Positions 52,545-60,772 of a DNA stretch of 64,000 nt are shown piece by piece; positions within the stretch are counted from its first letter, which is position 1; each line of letters begins with the position of its first letter. Where the stretch lies: positions 1 through 64,000 of the forward strand of contig DASWRI010000084.1 in assembly GCA_036403235.1 (NCBI GenBank). Reading direction: 5' to 3'. The position numbers were made by a program, and so were the translations under genes. Source of the stretch: JBGTFE01 sp036403235 (GTDB taxonomy: Bacteria > Acidobacteriota > Blastocatellia > Pyrinomonadales > Pyrinomonadaceae). The notes below the pieces were generated by a model. The model had not been told where the DNA came from and made no database searches. It worked only from the letters and a program-made list of their open reading frames with translations.

Positions 52545-55445
52545 TTAACCCTTAACGACGACGTTCACAAGGCGATTCGGAACGACGATTACCTTAACGA
52601 TTTGCTTACCGTCGGTATGCTCTTTTATTTTTGCGTCAGAGAGCGCGAGAGCCTCCAATTCTTTTTGCGCCGTTTCGGGCGCAACCAGGATTCTCGAGCG
52701 CAGCTTGCCGTTGACCTGAATCGGAATCTCGATTTCGTCGGCTTTCGCCAGATTTTCCACAACCGTCGGAAAACGCGCGCCGGAAGCGAGAATTCCTTTA
52801 TCGCTCCCGCTCAAAACTTCCCACAACTCTTCCGCGATGTGCGGCGCATACGGTGCGAGCATCAAAATCAAATTCCTGACAGCTTCGGTAACGGCGAACA
52901 ATTCTTCTCCGCTCGCCGCTTCGGGCTCGATTTTGAAATCGCCGAGCGCGTTCGACAATTCCATCAAAGCCGCGACCGGCGTGTTGAATTGATAGCTCTC
53001 GAAATTATCCGTGATGCGCTTGATGCTTTGATGCGTTTTCTGCCGTAGTTTTCGCGCCTGCCCAGTTGTTTCAATCGTCGATGTATCCGATTCTTCCAAC
53101 AACGTCACGACATTCGGCCACACGCCGCTTATCGCTTCGCGCCAGCGATAAACAAAGCGATAGACGCGCTGCAAAAAGCGAACGGCGCCGTCGATTCCCG
53201 TTTCCTGCCAGACGAGCTCGTTTTCGGCCGGCGCGGCAAACAAAGCGAAAATTCTGACTGCGTCAGCGCCGTAAATCAAAACCATATCGTCGGGGTCGAC
53301 GCCGTTATATTTTGATTTCGACATCTTTTCGACCGCGACTTTTACCGGCGAATCGTCGCTCGCTAAAGCCGCGCTCAAGATTTTTCCGCGCTCGTCGCGC
53401 TCGATGTTTACTTCGTCGGGCGGAATGTAGCTCGCCTTTTCTTCCGAGTAGTAAGATTCGCCGACGACCATTCCCTGCGTCAGCAAATTCCTGACCGGCT
53501 CGTCAAAATTGACCAATCCCATATCGCGCATCGCTCTTGTCCAGAAACGCGTGTAGAGCAGATGCATGACGGCGTGGTCAACGCCGCCGATATACTGCTC
53601 GACGGGCAGCCAATACGCGACAACTTCAGGATTAAACGGCATATCTTCATTATGAGGGTCGGCGTATCGGAAATAATACCAGCTTGAATCGACAAACGTG
53701 TCCATTGTGTCGGTCTCGCGCCGCGCAGGCGCGCCGCATTTCGGGCAAAAGGTATTCACGAATTCGGGAACTTTTGCCAGCGGCGACTCACCGACGCCCG
53801 TAAAAGGCGCGCTTTCCGGCAGACGAACGGGCAAATCCGCGATAGCAACCGGAACCGTTCCGCAATGCTCGCAATAGATAATCGGAATCGGCGCACCCCA
53901 GAAACGCTGGCGCGAAATTCCCCAATCGCGCAGGCGAAAGTTAACGGTCGCTTTGCCGAAATTATTCTTCGCGGCGTATTCGGCCATCTCTCTTTTAGCA
54001 TCTTCGCTCGTTTTGCCCGTCCATTCGCCCGAATTCATCAAAATTCCATATTCGGTAAAGGCTTCGGACGGATTATTGGTCGTTTCTAAACCTTTAGAAG
54101 TCTTATCGAAGACGTTAGATGACTTATCGAAGATGTTCGAAGTCTTATCTAACGTCTTCGAAGTCTCATCTAAGACGTTCGAAGCCTTATCGAAGACGTT
54201 AGAAGTCTTATCTAAAGCGATAGAAGTCTCATCTTTTTCTTTAAAAGCCGCATCTTTTGCTGAAATAACCTGCTTTATCGACAAATTAAACTTTTTGGCA
54301 AACTCGAAATCGCGCTCGTCGTGCGCCGGAACGCTCATTACCGCGCCCGTGCCGTATTCTATCATCACGTAATTGCCGACCCAGACGGGCAGTTCCTCGC
54401 CCGAAAACGGATTCGTCGCCTTTAAGCCGGTGTCAACGCCGTCTTTTTCGACTTCCTCGCCGTAGTCGGTTGGTTTTGCCAGCTCAATTTTGATTTCCTC
54501 GATTTTCGCTTTGACTTCATCTGAGAAATTATCGAAATTGCTCTCGATAATCGGGTGATATGCCGAGACGAGAATCGCGTTCGCGCCGTAAATCGTGTCG
54601 ATGCGCGTCGTGAAAATGCGAATTTTGTCGGCCGCGGCTTTGTCAGAACCATCTGCGGCAGTGGATGTTTCAGCGTTTGAATTTTCCGTTGAATGAGTTT
54701 CACCCGAAACCCGCTCAATGCCGTTGGCGGCTCTGACCTCGAACTCGACAAAAGCGCCTTCGCTCCGGCCAATCCAGTTTTTCTGCATCGTCAAGACACG
54801 CTCGGCCCAGCCCGCTTCGATTTCCGTCATCCCGCCCAAAAGTTCTTCGGCATAAGCGGTAATGCGCAGAAACCACTGCGCCAAATCTTTCTTTTCGACC
54901 GGACTTCCGCAGCGCCAGCAGACACCGCCCGACGCCTGCTCGTTTGAGAGCGTCGTCTGGTCGCGCGGGCACCAGTTGACCTTCGTCATTTTTTTATAAG
55001 CAAGGCCCATCTCATACATTTTCAGAAAAAACCACTGGTCGAATTTGTAATATTCGGGCCGGTGCGCCGCAATCTCGCGCCGCCAGTCGTAGCTGACGCC
55101 GAGACGCTGCAGCTGTTCGCGCATCTGGTTGATATTGTCTTCCGTCCATTCGCGCGGGTTGACGCCTTTTTTGATGGCGGCCTGCTCGGCCGGCTGACCG
55201 AACGAATCCCAGCCAATCGGGTGCAGAACATTAAACCCTTGCAGGCGCTTGTACCACGCCAGCGCGTCGCCGATTGAATAATTGCGGACGTGTCCCATGT
55301 GCAGCCGCCCGGAAGGATACGGCAGCATCTCCAGACAATAAAATTTCGGGCGCGCCGCATCGACTTCCGCTTCGAACGCGCCGCTTTCCGCCCAACGCTT
55401 CTGCCATTTCTGTTCTATCTTTTGTGCAAAATATTTCTCATCCAT
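52545..55445 (-). CDS. leuS: Leucyl-tRNA synthetase with two low-complexity insertions
   Basis: Class I synthetase, 966 aa against about 860 for typical bacterial LeuRS. HIGH-type motif at about 40-49 (PSGRLHMGHVRNY), catalytic KMSKS in VEKMSKSKYNG and the editing (CP1) domain between. The length excess is in two places. Near 242-270 a Ser/Thr/Glu-rich insert (SGETHSTENSNAETSTAA) breaks a CP1 strand. Near 402-457 seven or eight 7-residue units of the type DKTSNVF lie in the loop that in E. coli precedes ALTEKGVLFNSGEF. Both insertions fall in surface loops, so function should be kept. A terminator follows the stop. Confidence 0.95.
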   Translation of the reverse strand: MDEKYFAQKIEQKWQKRWAESGAFEAEVDAARPKFYCLEMLPYPSGRLHMGHVRNYSIGDALAWYKRLQGFNVLHPIGWDSFGQPAEQAAIKKGVNPREWTEDNINQMREQLQRLGVSYDWRREIAAHRPEYYKFDQWFFLKMYEMGLAYKKMTKVNWCPRDQTTLSNEQASGGVCWRCGSPVEKKDLAQWFLRITAYAEELLGGMTEIEAGWAERVLTMQKNWIGRSEGAFVEFEVRAANGIERVSGETHSTENSNAETSTAADGSDKAAADKIRIFTTRIDTIYGANAILVSAYHPIIESNFDNFSDEVKAKIEEIKIELAKPTDYGEEVEKDGVDTGLKATNPFSGEELPVWVGNYVMIEYGTGAVMSVPAHDERDFEFAKKFNLSIKQVISAKDAAFKEKDETSIALDKTSNVFDKASNVLDETSKTLDKTSNIFDKSSNVFDKTSKGLETTNNPSEAFTEYGILMNSGEWTGKTSEDAKREMAEYAAKNNFGKATVNFRLRDWGISRQRFWGAPIPIIYCEHCGTVPVAIADLPVRLPESAPFTGVGESPLAKVPEFVNTFCPKCGAPARRETDTMDTFVDSSWYYFRYADPHNEDMPFNPEVVAYWLPVEQYIGGVDHAVMHLLYTRFWTRAMRDMGLVNFDEPVRNLLTQGMVVGESYYSEEKASYIPPDEVNIERDERGKILSAALASDDSPVKVAVEKMSKSKYNGVDPDDMVLIYGADAVRIFALFAAPAENELVWQETGIDGAVRFLQRVYRFVYRWREAISGVWPNVVTLLEESDTSTIETTGQARKLRQKTHQSIKRITDNFESYQFNTPVAALMELSNALGDFKIEPEAASGEELFAVTEAVRNLILMLAPYAPHIAEELWEVLSGSDKGILASGARFPTVVENLAKADEIEIPIQVNGKLRSRILVAPETAQKELEALALSDAKIKEHTDGKQIVKVIVVPNRLVNVVVKG
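54076..54243. repeat. In-frame 21-nt tandem repeat inside leuS (8 x 21 nt)
   Basis: Eight consecutive 21-nt units in the leuS reading frame, for example GAAGTCTTATCGAAGACGTT with one more A (54097-54117), 54118-54138, 54139-54159, 54160-54180, 54181-54201, 54202-54222 and 54223-54243. On the coding strand they give DKTSNVF, DKASNVL, DETSKTL, DKTSNIF, DKSSNVF and DKTSKGL. The first (54076-54096) and last units are degenerate. Unit length (21 nt) equals that of the array at 47978, but the sequences differ. Confidence 0.9.
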
Positions 55446-55507
55446 AACTTTTTATAACAACAAATAAAAGCCCAAGTTTAGCGAATAAAGACAAATCTAT
55501 CCACTAA

Positions 55508-55582
55508 CCACCCGTAATTCGTAAATTGTAATTTGTAATTGATTAAAGGCTTCGCCACGCGCCGAAAAATTCGAGCGGGTGG
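55508..55582. repeat. Hairpin repeat with AATTCGTAAATTGTAATTTG
   Basis: CCACCCG (55508-55514) pairs with CGGGTGG (55576-55582) and the loop starts with the tandem phrase AATTCGTAAATTGTAATTTG. It lies in the intergenic region upstream of the small helical protein gene, about 60-140 nt past the divergent leuS start. Confidence 0.6.
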
Positions 55583-55775
55583 CTATCTAAGGAGGAGTTT
55601 GGTTAAATTCCGTTGCGAAATCATAGGTGCATCTTACTAAAAATAATTTGCGATGTCCAATATTATTAAAATCAAACTTTACTGCGAAAAAAATCTTGTG
55701 TTATTCTGATAAAACCTTTATGGGTTAAGGAGTTTTCCAAAGTATTTTAAGTTTAATGATGAGAAAAATTTTATC

Positions 55776-55820
55776 GCAGACAGTCTCGACTTGAAATAAA
55801 TTCGCGGTTTGACTGTCTGC
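55776..55820 (+). promoter_or_regulatory. 10-bp stem hairpin directly ahead of a start codon
   Basis: GCAGACAGTC (55776-55785) is perfectly complementary to GACTGTCTGC (55811-55820), with a 25-nt loop. Twelve bases on is the ribosome-binding region GGGAGGCAAGGAG, and the ATG at 55842 follows. The stem could mask or expose the site, so a leader-RNA or binding-site role is possible. Confidence 0.5.
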
Positions 55821-55841
55821 CCGACAAAGGGAGGCAAGGAG

Positions 55842-56093
55842 ATGGTCAAACGAACAGAAAAAATAGTCGCCAGCGAAATTAACAAACTAAACGAAAACGA
55901 AGCTACCGCCGTCAGAGAATACATTTCCCAACTTCTTTCCAAACGAATCTCAAAATCCAGAGACAATCCTTCAAGCGATGATTTAATCGTTTCGCTTTCC
56001 GACGCGTATGAAAACAAACGCGCGCGTCAGGTCGTCGAATGGGAAAAGCTCGGCCGGCAGAATCTAAATCAAAATCAGCAGCGAGCGGCTTAA
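55842..56093 (+). CDS. Small helical protein of unknown function
   Basis: An 83-aa mostly helical and charged protein (VKRTEKIVASEINKLNENEA, AVREYISQLLSKRISKSRD). It resembles in size and composition DUF2281/antitoxin-like proteins, but no toxin-like gene is adjacent and I cannot name the family. The ATG at 55842 has AAGGAG close by, and a perfect 10-bp stem lies just upstream. The stop codon TAA is immediately followed by the ATG of the HEAT-repeat gene, so translational coupling is possible. Function is unknown. Confidence 0.6.
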   Translation: MVKRTEKIVASEINKLNENEATAVREYISQLLSKRISKSRDNPSSDDLIVSLSDAYENKRARQVVEWEKLGRQNLNQNQQRAA

Positions 56094-57011
56094 ATGACAC
56101 TTTCACCGCAGATAATGGCAGACAAACGTAGATTGAAAATAAAAAAATCTGCGTTTGTCCGCCATTATCTGCGGTTAATTTCTCTCGGCGCGCTCTGCCT
56201 GCTCTGCAATTTTAATTCTTTCGCGCAAAACCTCGACTCTTTAGCCGACGCCGTCCGTTCGGGAACGGAGGAAGTAAAACGTGACGCGCTTTTGCAAATC
56301 AGGAATTTGAAATCGGCTGACGCTTCGCGTCTCGCCGTTCCCGCTCTCGGCGACAATTCGGAAATCGTCCGCGCGACCGCCGCGTTTTCCGTCATTTTTC
56401 TGCCCAAAGAGGAAGCCGCGCAAATTCTTTTGCCGCTTTTGCAGGACAAATCCGCGCTCGTCCGTCGCGAAACGGCGTATGCGCTCGGCAAAGTCGCGGA
56501 TAAAGCGTCAACAAACGCGCTTTTACAGATTTTGCAGAAAGACAAGATTCCGGAAGTCAGAAACGCTTCAATCGTCGCGCTCGGCGAAACGGGAGACGCG
56601 AGCGCCGTCGATGCGCTGACGCAGATTTTGCGGCAGAAGCCAAGTGAGGATGCAGAATTTTCGCGACGCGCGGCGGCGCGCTCAATCGGTCAAATCGCGC
56701 AGATTATTCAAACAAGCGAAGCGGAAGTTGTCACGCCCGCCGGTTTTTCTTCCGCGCAAAACGAAATCACCAAACTAAAGCGAATAAATTTAACCGAAAC
56801 ATTTCCCGTTTTTCGCGCCGCCGTCGCCGCTTTGATTCAAGCTTTGCAAAACCGGAAAGAATCTCCGGACGCGAAACGCGAAGCCGCATTCGCGCTCGGC
56901 GCAATCGGCGACAAAGCGGCAATTCCCGTTTTGCGGGCAAGCTCGAATAACGCGGATTATTATCTCGCCGAAATCAGCCGACAGGCTTTGTCGAAAATTC
57001 AAAATCGATAA
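56094..57011 (+). CDS. Exported HEAT-repeat protein with a repeat-derived N-terminus
   Basis: A 305-aa protein. The signal peptide (about 25-44, LRLISLGALCLLCNFNSFA with cleavage before QN) leads to HEAT/PBS lyase-type helical repeats (about 45-300), such as VRATAAFSVIFLPKEEAAQI, VRRETAYALGKVADKASTNA and EVRNASIVALGETGDASAVD. HEAT arrays bind proteins or pigments. Codons for about residues 4-27 are provided by an inverted repeat element (56105-56175), so the positively charged N-region of the signal peptide comes from a mobile-type repeat. The start is either ATG 56094 or 56115; no strong ribosome-binding site helps decide. It converges on pilT with 3 nt between stops. Confidence 0.8.
   Translation: MTLSPQIMADKRRLKIKKSAFVRHYLRLISLGALCLLCNFNSFAQNLDSLADAVRSGTEEVKRDALLQIRNLKSADASRLAVPALGDNSEIVRATAAFSVIFLPKEEAAQILLPLLQDKSALVRRETAYALGKVADKASTNALLQILQKDKIPEVRNASIVALGETGDASAVDALTQILRQKPSEDAEFSRRAAARSIGQIAQIIQTSEAEVVTPAGFSSAQNEITKLKRINLTETFPVFRAAVAALIQALQNRKESPDAKREAAFALGAIGDKAAIPVLRASSNNADYYLAEISRQALSKIQNR
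56105..56175. repeat. 29-bp inverted repeat inside the 5-prime end of the HEAT gene
   Basis: The arms 56105-56133 (starting ACCGCAGATAATGGCAGACA) and 56147-56175 are complementary at 27 of 29 positions. The wording ACCGCAGATAATGGC and its complement frame the loop. It encodes part of the exported protein N-terminus and is a rare case where the element is inside a reading frame. Confidence 0.8.
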
Positions 57012-57014
57012 GAA

Positions 57015-58193
57015 TTATCTCAAATCGCTGATTGAAAGAGATAAGTTATTTTGATTGGTGGCGTAGGCCAGGGCGATTTCCTTTCTGACTTTGCCTTCGC
57101 GAATAAATTTTTCCAGCACGCCGTCAAAAGTCTGCATTCCTTCGAGCTCGCCGTCGTTCATCGCGTCGGTTATCGAGCGGCCTTCCTTTTCGCCTTTTTC
57201 GATATATTCGCGCGTTCGCGAATTTGACACCAGAATTTCGATGGCGGCAATTCGCCCGCCGCCTTCTTTCGGCATCAAACGCTGCGAAATAATACGCCGG
57301 AAAGACTGCGAAAGACGCGTTCGAATGGCCGATTCTTCGACTTTCGGAAAAACGCCGATAATGCGGTCGATTGTTTTTGCGGCATCGACCGTGTGCAGCG
57401 TCGACAAAACAAGATGCCCCGTTTCGGCGGCTTCCATCGCGACTTCGATGGTTTCGCGGTCGCGCATTTCGCCGACCAGAATCACTTTCGGCGCCTGGCG
57501 CAGAGCCGCGCGCAGAGCGAGCGCAAAATCTGGCGTATCCGAATGCAGCTCGCGCTGGTGAACCGTGCCGAGCTTGTGCTCGTGGATAAATTCAATCGGG
57601 TCTTCGATGGTCACGATATGATATTTTTTGGTCGAATTGATTAAATCGATAATCGCCGCCAGAGTCGTCGATTTGCCCGAACCGGTCGGCCCTGTGACGA
57701 GCACCAGACCGTTTTTCAGCTCCGCCGCATTCATCACGGCCGGCGGCAGATTTAATTCTCTCCAATCGGGCGGAGCGGTCGGAATGACGCGCATCACAAT
57801 CGCGTATGTGCCGCGCTGGCGAAAGATATTGACGCGAAAACGGCAGAGACCGCTGACGCTGTAAGAAATATCGGCCGAGCCTTTTTTCTCGAGCGTTTCC
57901 AATCCCTGCTCGTTATTATGCAGCATCAAATCGGCCATCGCTCTAATTTGCGGCGGCGTCAGCCGTTCGAGTCCCGGGAGGGAAACGCCCTGCAAATCGC
58001 CGGTCAGCTCGACCTGCGGCGGGCGACCGGGCGAAAATATCAAATCGCTTATTTTCGGGTCAACCGCAAGCATGCGGTGCAGCACATTGTGAAATGCCTG
58101 AATATTCTGCGAAACGGCCGGATTTGGGTTGACTGTCGTTTTAACGGAAGTATTTAAAGGGACGCTCGGCGTAGGATTTACGGAATCGTTCAT
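57015..58193 (-). CDS. pilT: PilT-family type IV pilus retraction ATPase
   Basis: A 392-aa secretion/retraction ATPase. It has Walker A GPTGSGKST (about 166-174), the Asp box TIEDPIEF, Walker B VILVGEMRDRETIE and the His box GHLVLSTLHTVDA. The N-terminal PAS-like domain (about 40-140) begins with QAFHNVLHRMLAVDPKISDL and the C-terminal helical tail is short, as in PilT. A flexible Asn/Pro/Thr start precedes this. No other pilus gene is in the window, so it may be part of a scattered type IV pilus or a stand-alone PilT/PilU. Its start is preceded by 206 nt of spacer to the divergent egtB. Confidence 0.93.
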   Translation of the reverse strand: MNDSVNPTPSVPLNTSVKTTVNPNPAVSQNIQAFHNVLHRMLAVDPKISDLIFSPGRPPQVELTGDLQGVSLPGLERLTPPQIRAMADLMLHNNEQGLETLEKKGSADISYSVSGLCRFRVNIFRQRGTYAIVMRVIPTAPPDWRELNLPPAVMNAAELKNGLVLVTGPTGSGKSTTLAAIIDLINSTKKYHIVTIEDPIEFIHEHKLGTVHQRELHSDTPDFALALRAALRQAPKVILVGEMRDRETIEVAMEAAETGHLVLSTLHTVDAAKTIDRIIGVFPKVEESAIRTRLSQSFRRIISQRLMPKEGGGRIAAIEILVSNSRTREYIEKGEKEGRSITDAMNDGELEGMQTFDGVLEKFIREGKVRKEIALAYATNQNNLSLSISDLR

Positions 58194-58399
58194 TTTATTT
58201 ATACGAAATTAATTTTGATAAAATTTAGGAGCTGAAGAGAGGCTGGCTTGGCCGCTAAAAACCAGCGACAATTAGATAATACTATTTTTTTGTTCGTTTG
58301 AGCAACATTGTTGATAATGTTTTAGCTTTGCGCTGATCCTCCGGTATTTTTTCTAAAAAAAGCTTTTGTCTTTATCTCAAAATTTGCTTTAATAAAAGT

Positions 58400-59584
58400 A
58401 TGCAGGCCACACTTTCTCAAAAATCAGGCGAAGCCGGATTACTGGAGTTTTACGACGCCGTTCGCGCTTACACCAAACAGCTTTGCGAGCCTCTGGAAAT
58501 CGAAGATTATATCCCGCAGCCGAGTGTCGACGTCAGCCCCGCAAAATGGAACGTCGCGCACACGACATGGTTTTTTGAAGAGATGATTCTCAAAAAATAC
58601 GCGTCCGATTACCAAGTTTTCGACGAAAATTTCGGTTTTCTTTTTAACAGTTATTACAACTCAATCGGCGACCGCACGCGCCGCGACAATCGCGGCGATT
58701 TGTCGCGCCCGACGGTGCGCGAAGTTTTCGCATACCGCACGCACGTCGATGAAAAAATGCGCGCGCTTTTGCAGCGAAATTTACCGCCCGAAGCGCGCGA
58801 GCTCGTAATTTTGGGCTTAAACCACGAACAGCAGCACCAAGAGCTTTTTCTGACGGATTTGCAGTACACTTTCAGTCTTAACCCGCTATCGCCCGTTTAC
58901 AAAGAAAATTTTGCTTTAGAAGAAAGCGGTGAATCCGAAACCGGAGAGTTTGTCGAAATCAAAGGCGGAAACTACGAAATTGGCTTCGCGGGCGACGAAT
59001 TTTGTTTTGATAACGAGCTGGCGCGCCACACGACGTTGCTGAACGATTTTTCGATTCGAAAAACAAGCGTTTCAAACGGCGAATTTCTGGAATTTATCGA
59101 CGACGGCGGCTACCGCGATTTTCGTCTCTGGCACTCGGAAGGCTGGGACTGGGTGAATGTTAACGAGATAAAAAGCCCGCTTTACTGGCGCGAATCAGGC
59201 GGCGAGTGGTTTCAATATACGCTCGCGGGCCTCAGAAAAATAAGGCCGGAAAATGCGGTCTGTCACGTTTCTTTTTACGAAGCGGCGGCGTTTGCCGAAT
59301 GGAAAGGCGCGCGGCTTCCGACCGAGTTTGAATGGGAGGCGGCCTCCGGCGAATTCGACTGGGGCACGCGCTGGGAATGGACAAACTCGGCGTATCTTCC
59401 CTATCCGAATTTCAGAAAAGCGGCGGGCGCGGTCGGCGAATACAACGGGAAATTTATGATAAATCAGATGGTTTTGCGCGGTTCGTCAGTGGCGACGCCG
59501 CCCGGCCACAGCCGCAAAACTTATCGAAATTTTTTTCACCCGCATCTGCGCTGGCAGTTTACGGGAATCCGTTTGGCTAAGTAA
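58400..59584 (+). CDS. egtB: Ergothioneine biosynthesis sulfoxide synthase EgtB
   Basis: Non-haem iron enzyme that couples hercynine to a thiol donor with O2. The 394-aa protein has the N-terminal DinB-like domain with the iron ligands H54 (VAHTTWFFE) and H142/H146 (NHEQQHQE), and a C-terminal FGE-sulfatase domain (about 195-394, FVEIKGGNYEIGF, VSFYEAAAFAEW, RLPTEFEWEAA). Related EgtB from Chloracidobacterium (an acidobacterium) is known to use cysteine, so this short form may do the same, skipping EgtA and EgtC. It lies 79 nt upstream of egtD with a repeat hairpin between. The start follows no strong ribosome-binding site. Confidence 0.92.
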   Translation: MQATLSQKSGEAGLLEFYDAVRAYTKQLCEPLEIEDYIPQPSVDVSPAKWNVAHTTWFFEEMILKKYASDYQVFDENFGFLFNSYYNSIGDRTRRDNRGDLSRPTVREVFAYRTHVDEKMRALLQRNLPPEARELVILGLNHEQQHQELFLTDLQYTFSLNPLSPVYKENFALEESGESETGEFVEIKGGNYEIGFAGDEFCFDNELARHTTLLNDFSIRKTSVSNGEFLEFIDDGGYRDFRLWHSEGWDWVNVNEIKSPLYWRESGGEWFQYTLAGLRKIRPENAVCHVSFYEAAAFAEWKGARLPTEFEWEAASGEFDWGTRWEWTNSAYLPYPNFRKAAGAVGEYNGKFMINQMVLRGSSVATPPGHSRKTYRNFFHPHLRWQFTGIRLAK

Positions 59585-59592
59585 GAAATTAA

Positions 59593-59649
59593 CCACGAAT
59601 TACCCGGATTACACGAATAAAAGAAAGAAATAATTTGTGTAATTTGTGG
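59593..59649. repeat. ACACGAATT / AATTTGTG repeat hairpin between egtB and egtD
   Basis: CCACGAATTACCCGGATTAC followed by ACGAAT (59593-59618) is imperfectly complementary to TAATTTGTGTAATTTGTGG (59631-59649). The arm contains the GTG that would be the longer start of egtD. Confidence 0.65.
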
Positions 59650-59663
59650 CTAAAAAAAATAAA

Positions 59664-60626
59664 ATGCAAAGCGCGACCAAGCAAAATACTTTCGCCGAAG
59701 ACGTTTCCAAAGGTTTGTCTTCCGCACCGAAATTTCTCTCGTCAAAATATTTTTACGACGACGAAGGCTCAAGGCTGTTTCAGGAAATTATGAAGCTGCC
59801 CGAATATTATTTGACGCGCGCCGAATTCGAGATTTTTTCGACCCGGGCGAAAGAAATCTTCGCATCTTTCAAAAACGGAAACACCGAGTTTGACGTTATC
59901 GAGCTCGGCGCGGGCGATGGCACGAAAACCGCCGTGCTGATTGATTATTTTCTCAGGCAAAACGTCGATTTTTCATATTCTCCGATTGATATTTCGCGCG
60001 AAGCGATTGATTTTTTAACCGCCAAATTTCGGGCGGAGTTTCCGCGTCTTTCGATGAATGCGAAAACGGGCGATTATTTTCGCATTCTCGAAACTCTGCG
60101 AGATGAATCGACGCGCCGCAAGATTTTGCTTTTTCTGGGCTCGAATATCGGAAACTTCAGCCGCGAGCAGGCGCTCGATTTTTTCCGTCATCTGCGCGGC
60201 GTGATGAACGGGGACGATTTGCTTTTTATCGGCTTCGATTTGCAAAAAGACCCGCGCGTGATTCTGCGTGCTTACGACGACGCGCGGGGCGTAACTGCTC
60301 AATTTAATTTGAATCTTCTGCGAAGAATCAACCGCGAACTCGGCGCGAATTTCGATTTGGAAAAGTTTTCGCATTACGCCGTTTATCGTCCTACGGAATG
60401 CGCCGCGCGCTCGTTTCTAATCAGCCGCGAAGCGCAGTCGGTTTATGTCGAAGCGCTGAATCAAACTTTTCAGTTCAAAGCGTGGGAGCCGATTTTTATG
60501 GAAATCTCGCAGAAGTACAATCTCGAAATGATTGAAGACCTGGCGCGCGAAACCGGATTCGAAGTCAAAGAAAACTTTTTCGACAGCAATTTTTATTTTG
60601 TCGATTCGCTCTGGAAAATTTTATAG
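59664..60626 (+). CDS. egtD: L-histidine N-alpha-methyltransferase EgtD
   Basis: SAM-dependent enzyme that trimethylates histidine to hercynine, the first step of ergothioneine synthesis. It has 320 residues with the family blocks FLSSKYFYDDEGSRLFQEIM, LPEYYLTRAEFEIF, the SAM-binding ELGAGDGTKTAVLID, ILLFLGSNIGNFSREQALDF and YRPTECAARSFLISREAQSV, and an aromatic end that matches the family. The ATG at 59664 is my start; an in-frame GTG at 59646 is inside the hairpin repeat and would add MAKKNK. Together with egtB it forms a minimal ergothioneine route. Confidence 0.93.
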   Translation: MQSATKQNTFAEDVSKGLSSAPKFLSSKYFYDDEGSRLFQEIMKLPEYYLTRAEFEIFSTRAKEIFASFKNGNTEFDVIELGAGDGTKTAVLIDYFLRQNVDFSYSPIDISREAIDFLTAKFRAEFPRLSMNAKTGDYFRILETLRDESTRRKILLFLGSNIGNFSREQALDFFRHLRGVMNGDDLLFIGFDLQKDPRVILRAYDDARGVTAQFNLNLLRRINRELGANFDLEKFSHYAVYRPTECAARSFLISREAQSVYVEALNQTFQFKAWEPIFMEISQKYNLEMIEDLARETGFEVKENFFDSNFYFVDSLWKIL

Positions 60627-60651
60627 AACGCAAATTTTTGATGAAAGCGTT

Positions 60652-60725
60652 TGCCCGCCAAGGCGCACAAAAAACACGAAAATATTTTCTTTCTTTTCGC
60701 ATCGTTTTGCGTTTATTCGCGGGCA
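60652..60725. repeat. TTTGCCCGC-family inverted repeat before birA
   Basis: TGCCCGC (60652-60658) and GCGGGCA (60719-60725) form the outer stem. Inside, AAAAACACGAAAATATTTTC and TTCGCATCGTTTTGCGTTTA match the wording of the element at 21621-21710, so this is a second, diverged copy of that family. The longer birA ORF from 60638 runs through it and is not the real start. Confidence 0.7.
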
Positions 60726-60772
60726 GTTTCTTTTCCAAATCGCGCTCGACCCCGGTATTCTATTTTCCGCCG

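Larger units (their letters stand above)
55446..55841. other. 396-bp intergenic region between divergent leuS and the helical protein gene
   Basis: Holds the hairpin repeat at 55508 and the leader hairpin at 55776. The rest is AT-rich, with a loose inverted repeat (AATAAT ... ATTATT around 55645-55670). Promoters for leuS and the plus-strand genes must be here but cannot be fixed. Confidence 0.5.

Noticed and set aside
56094..56180. Separate small gene in the repeat before the HEAT protein
   Set aside because: The frame is continuous with the signal peptide, so it is better read as the N-terminus of the HEAT protein.
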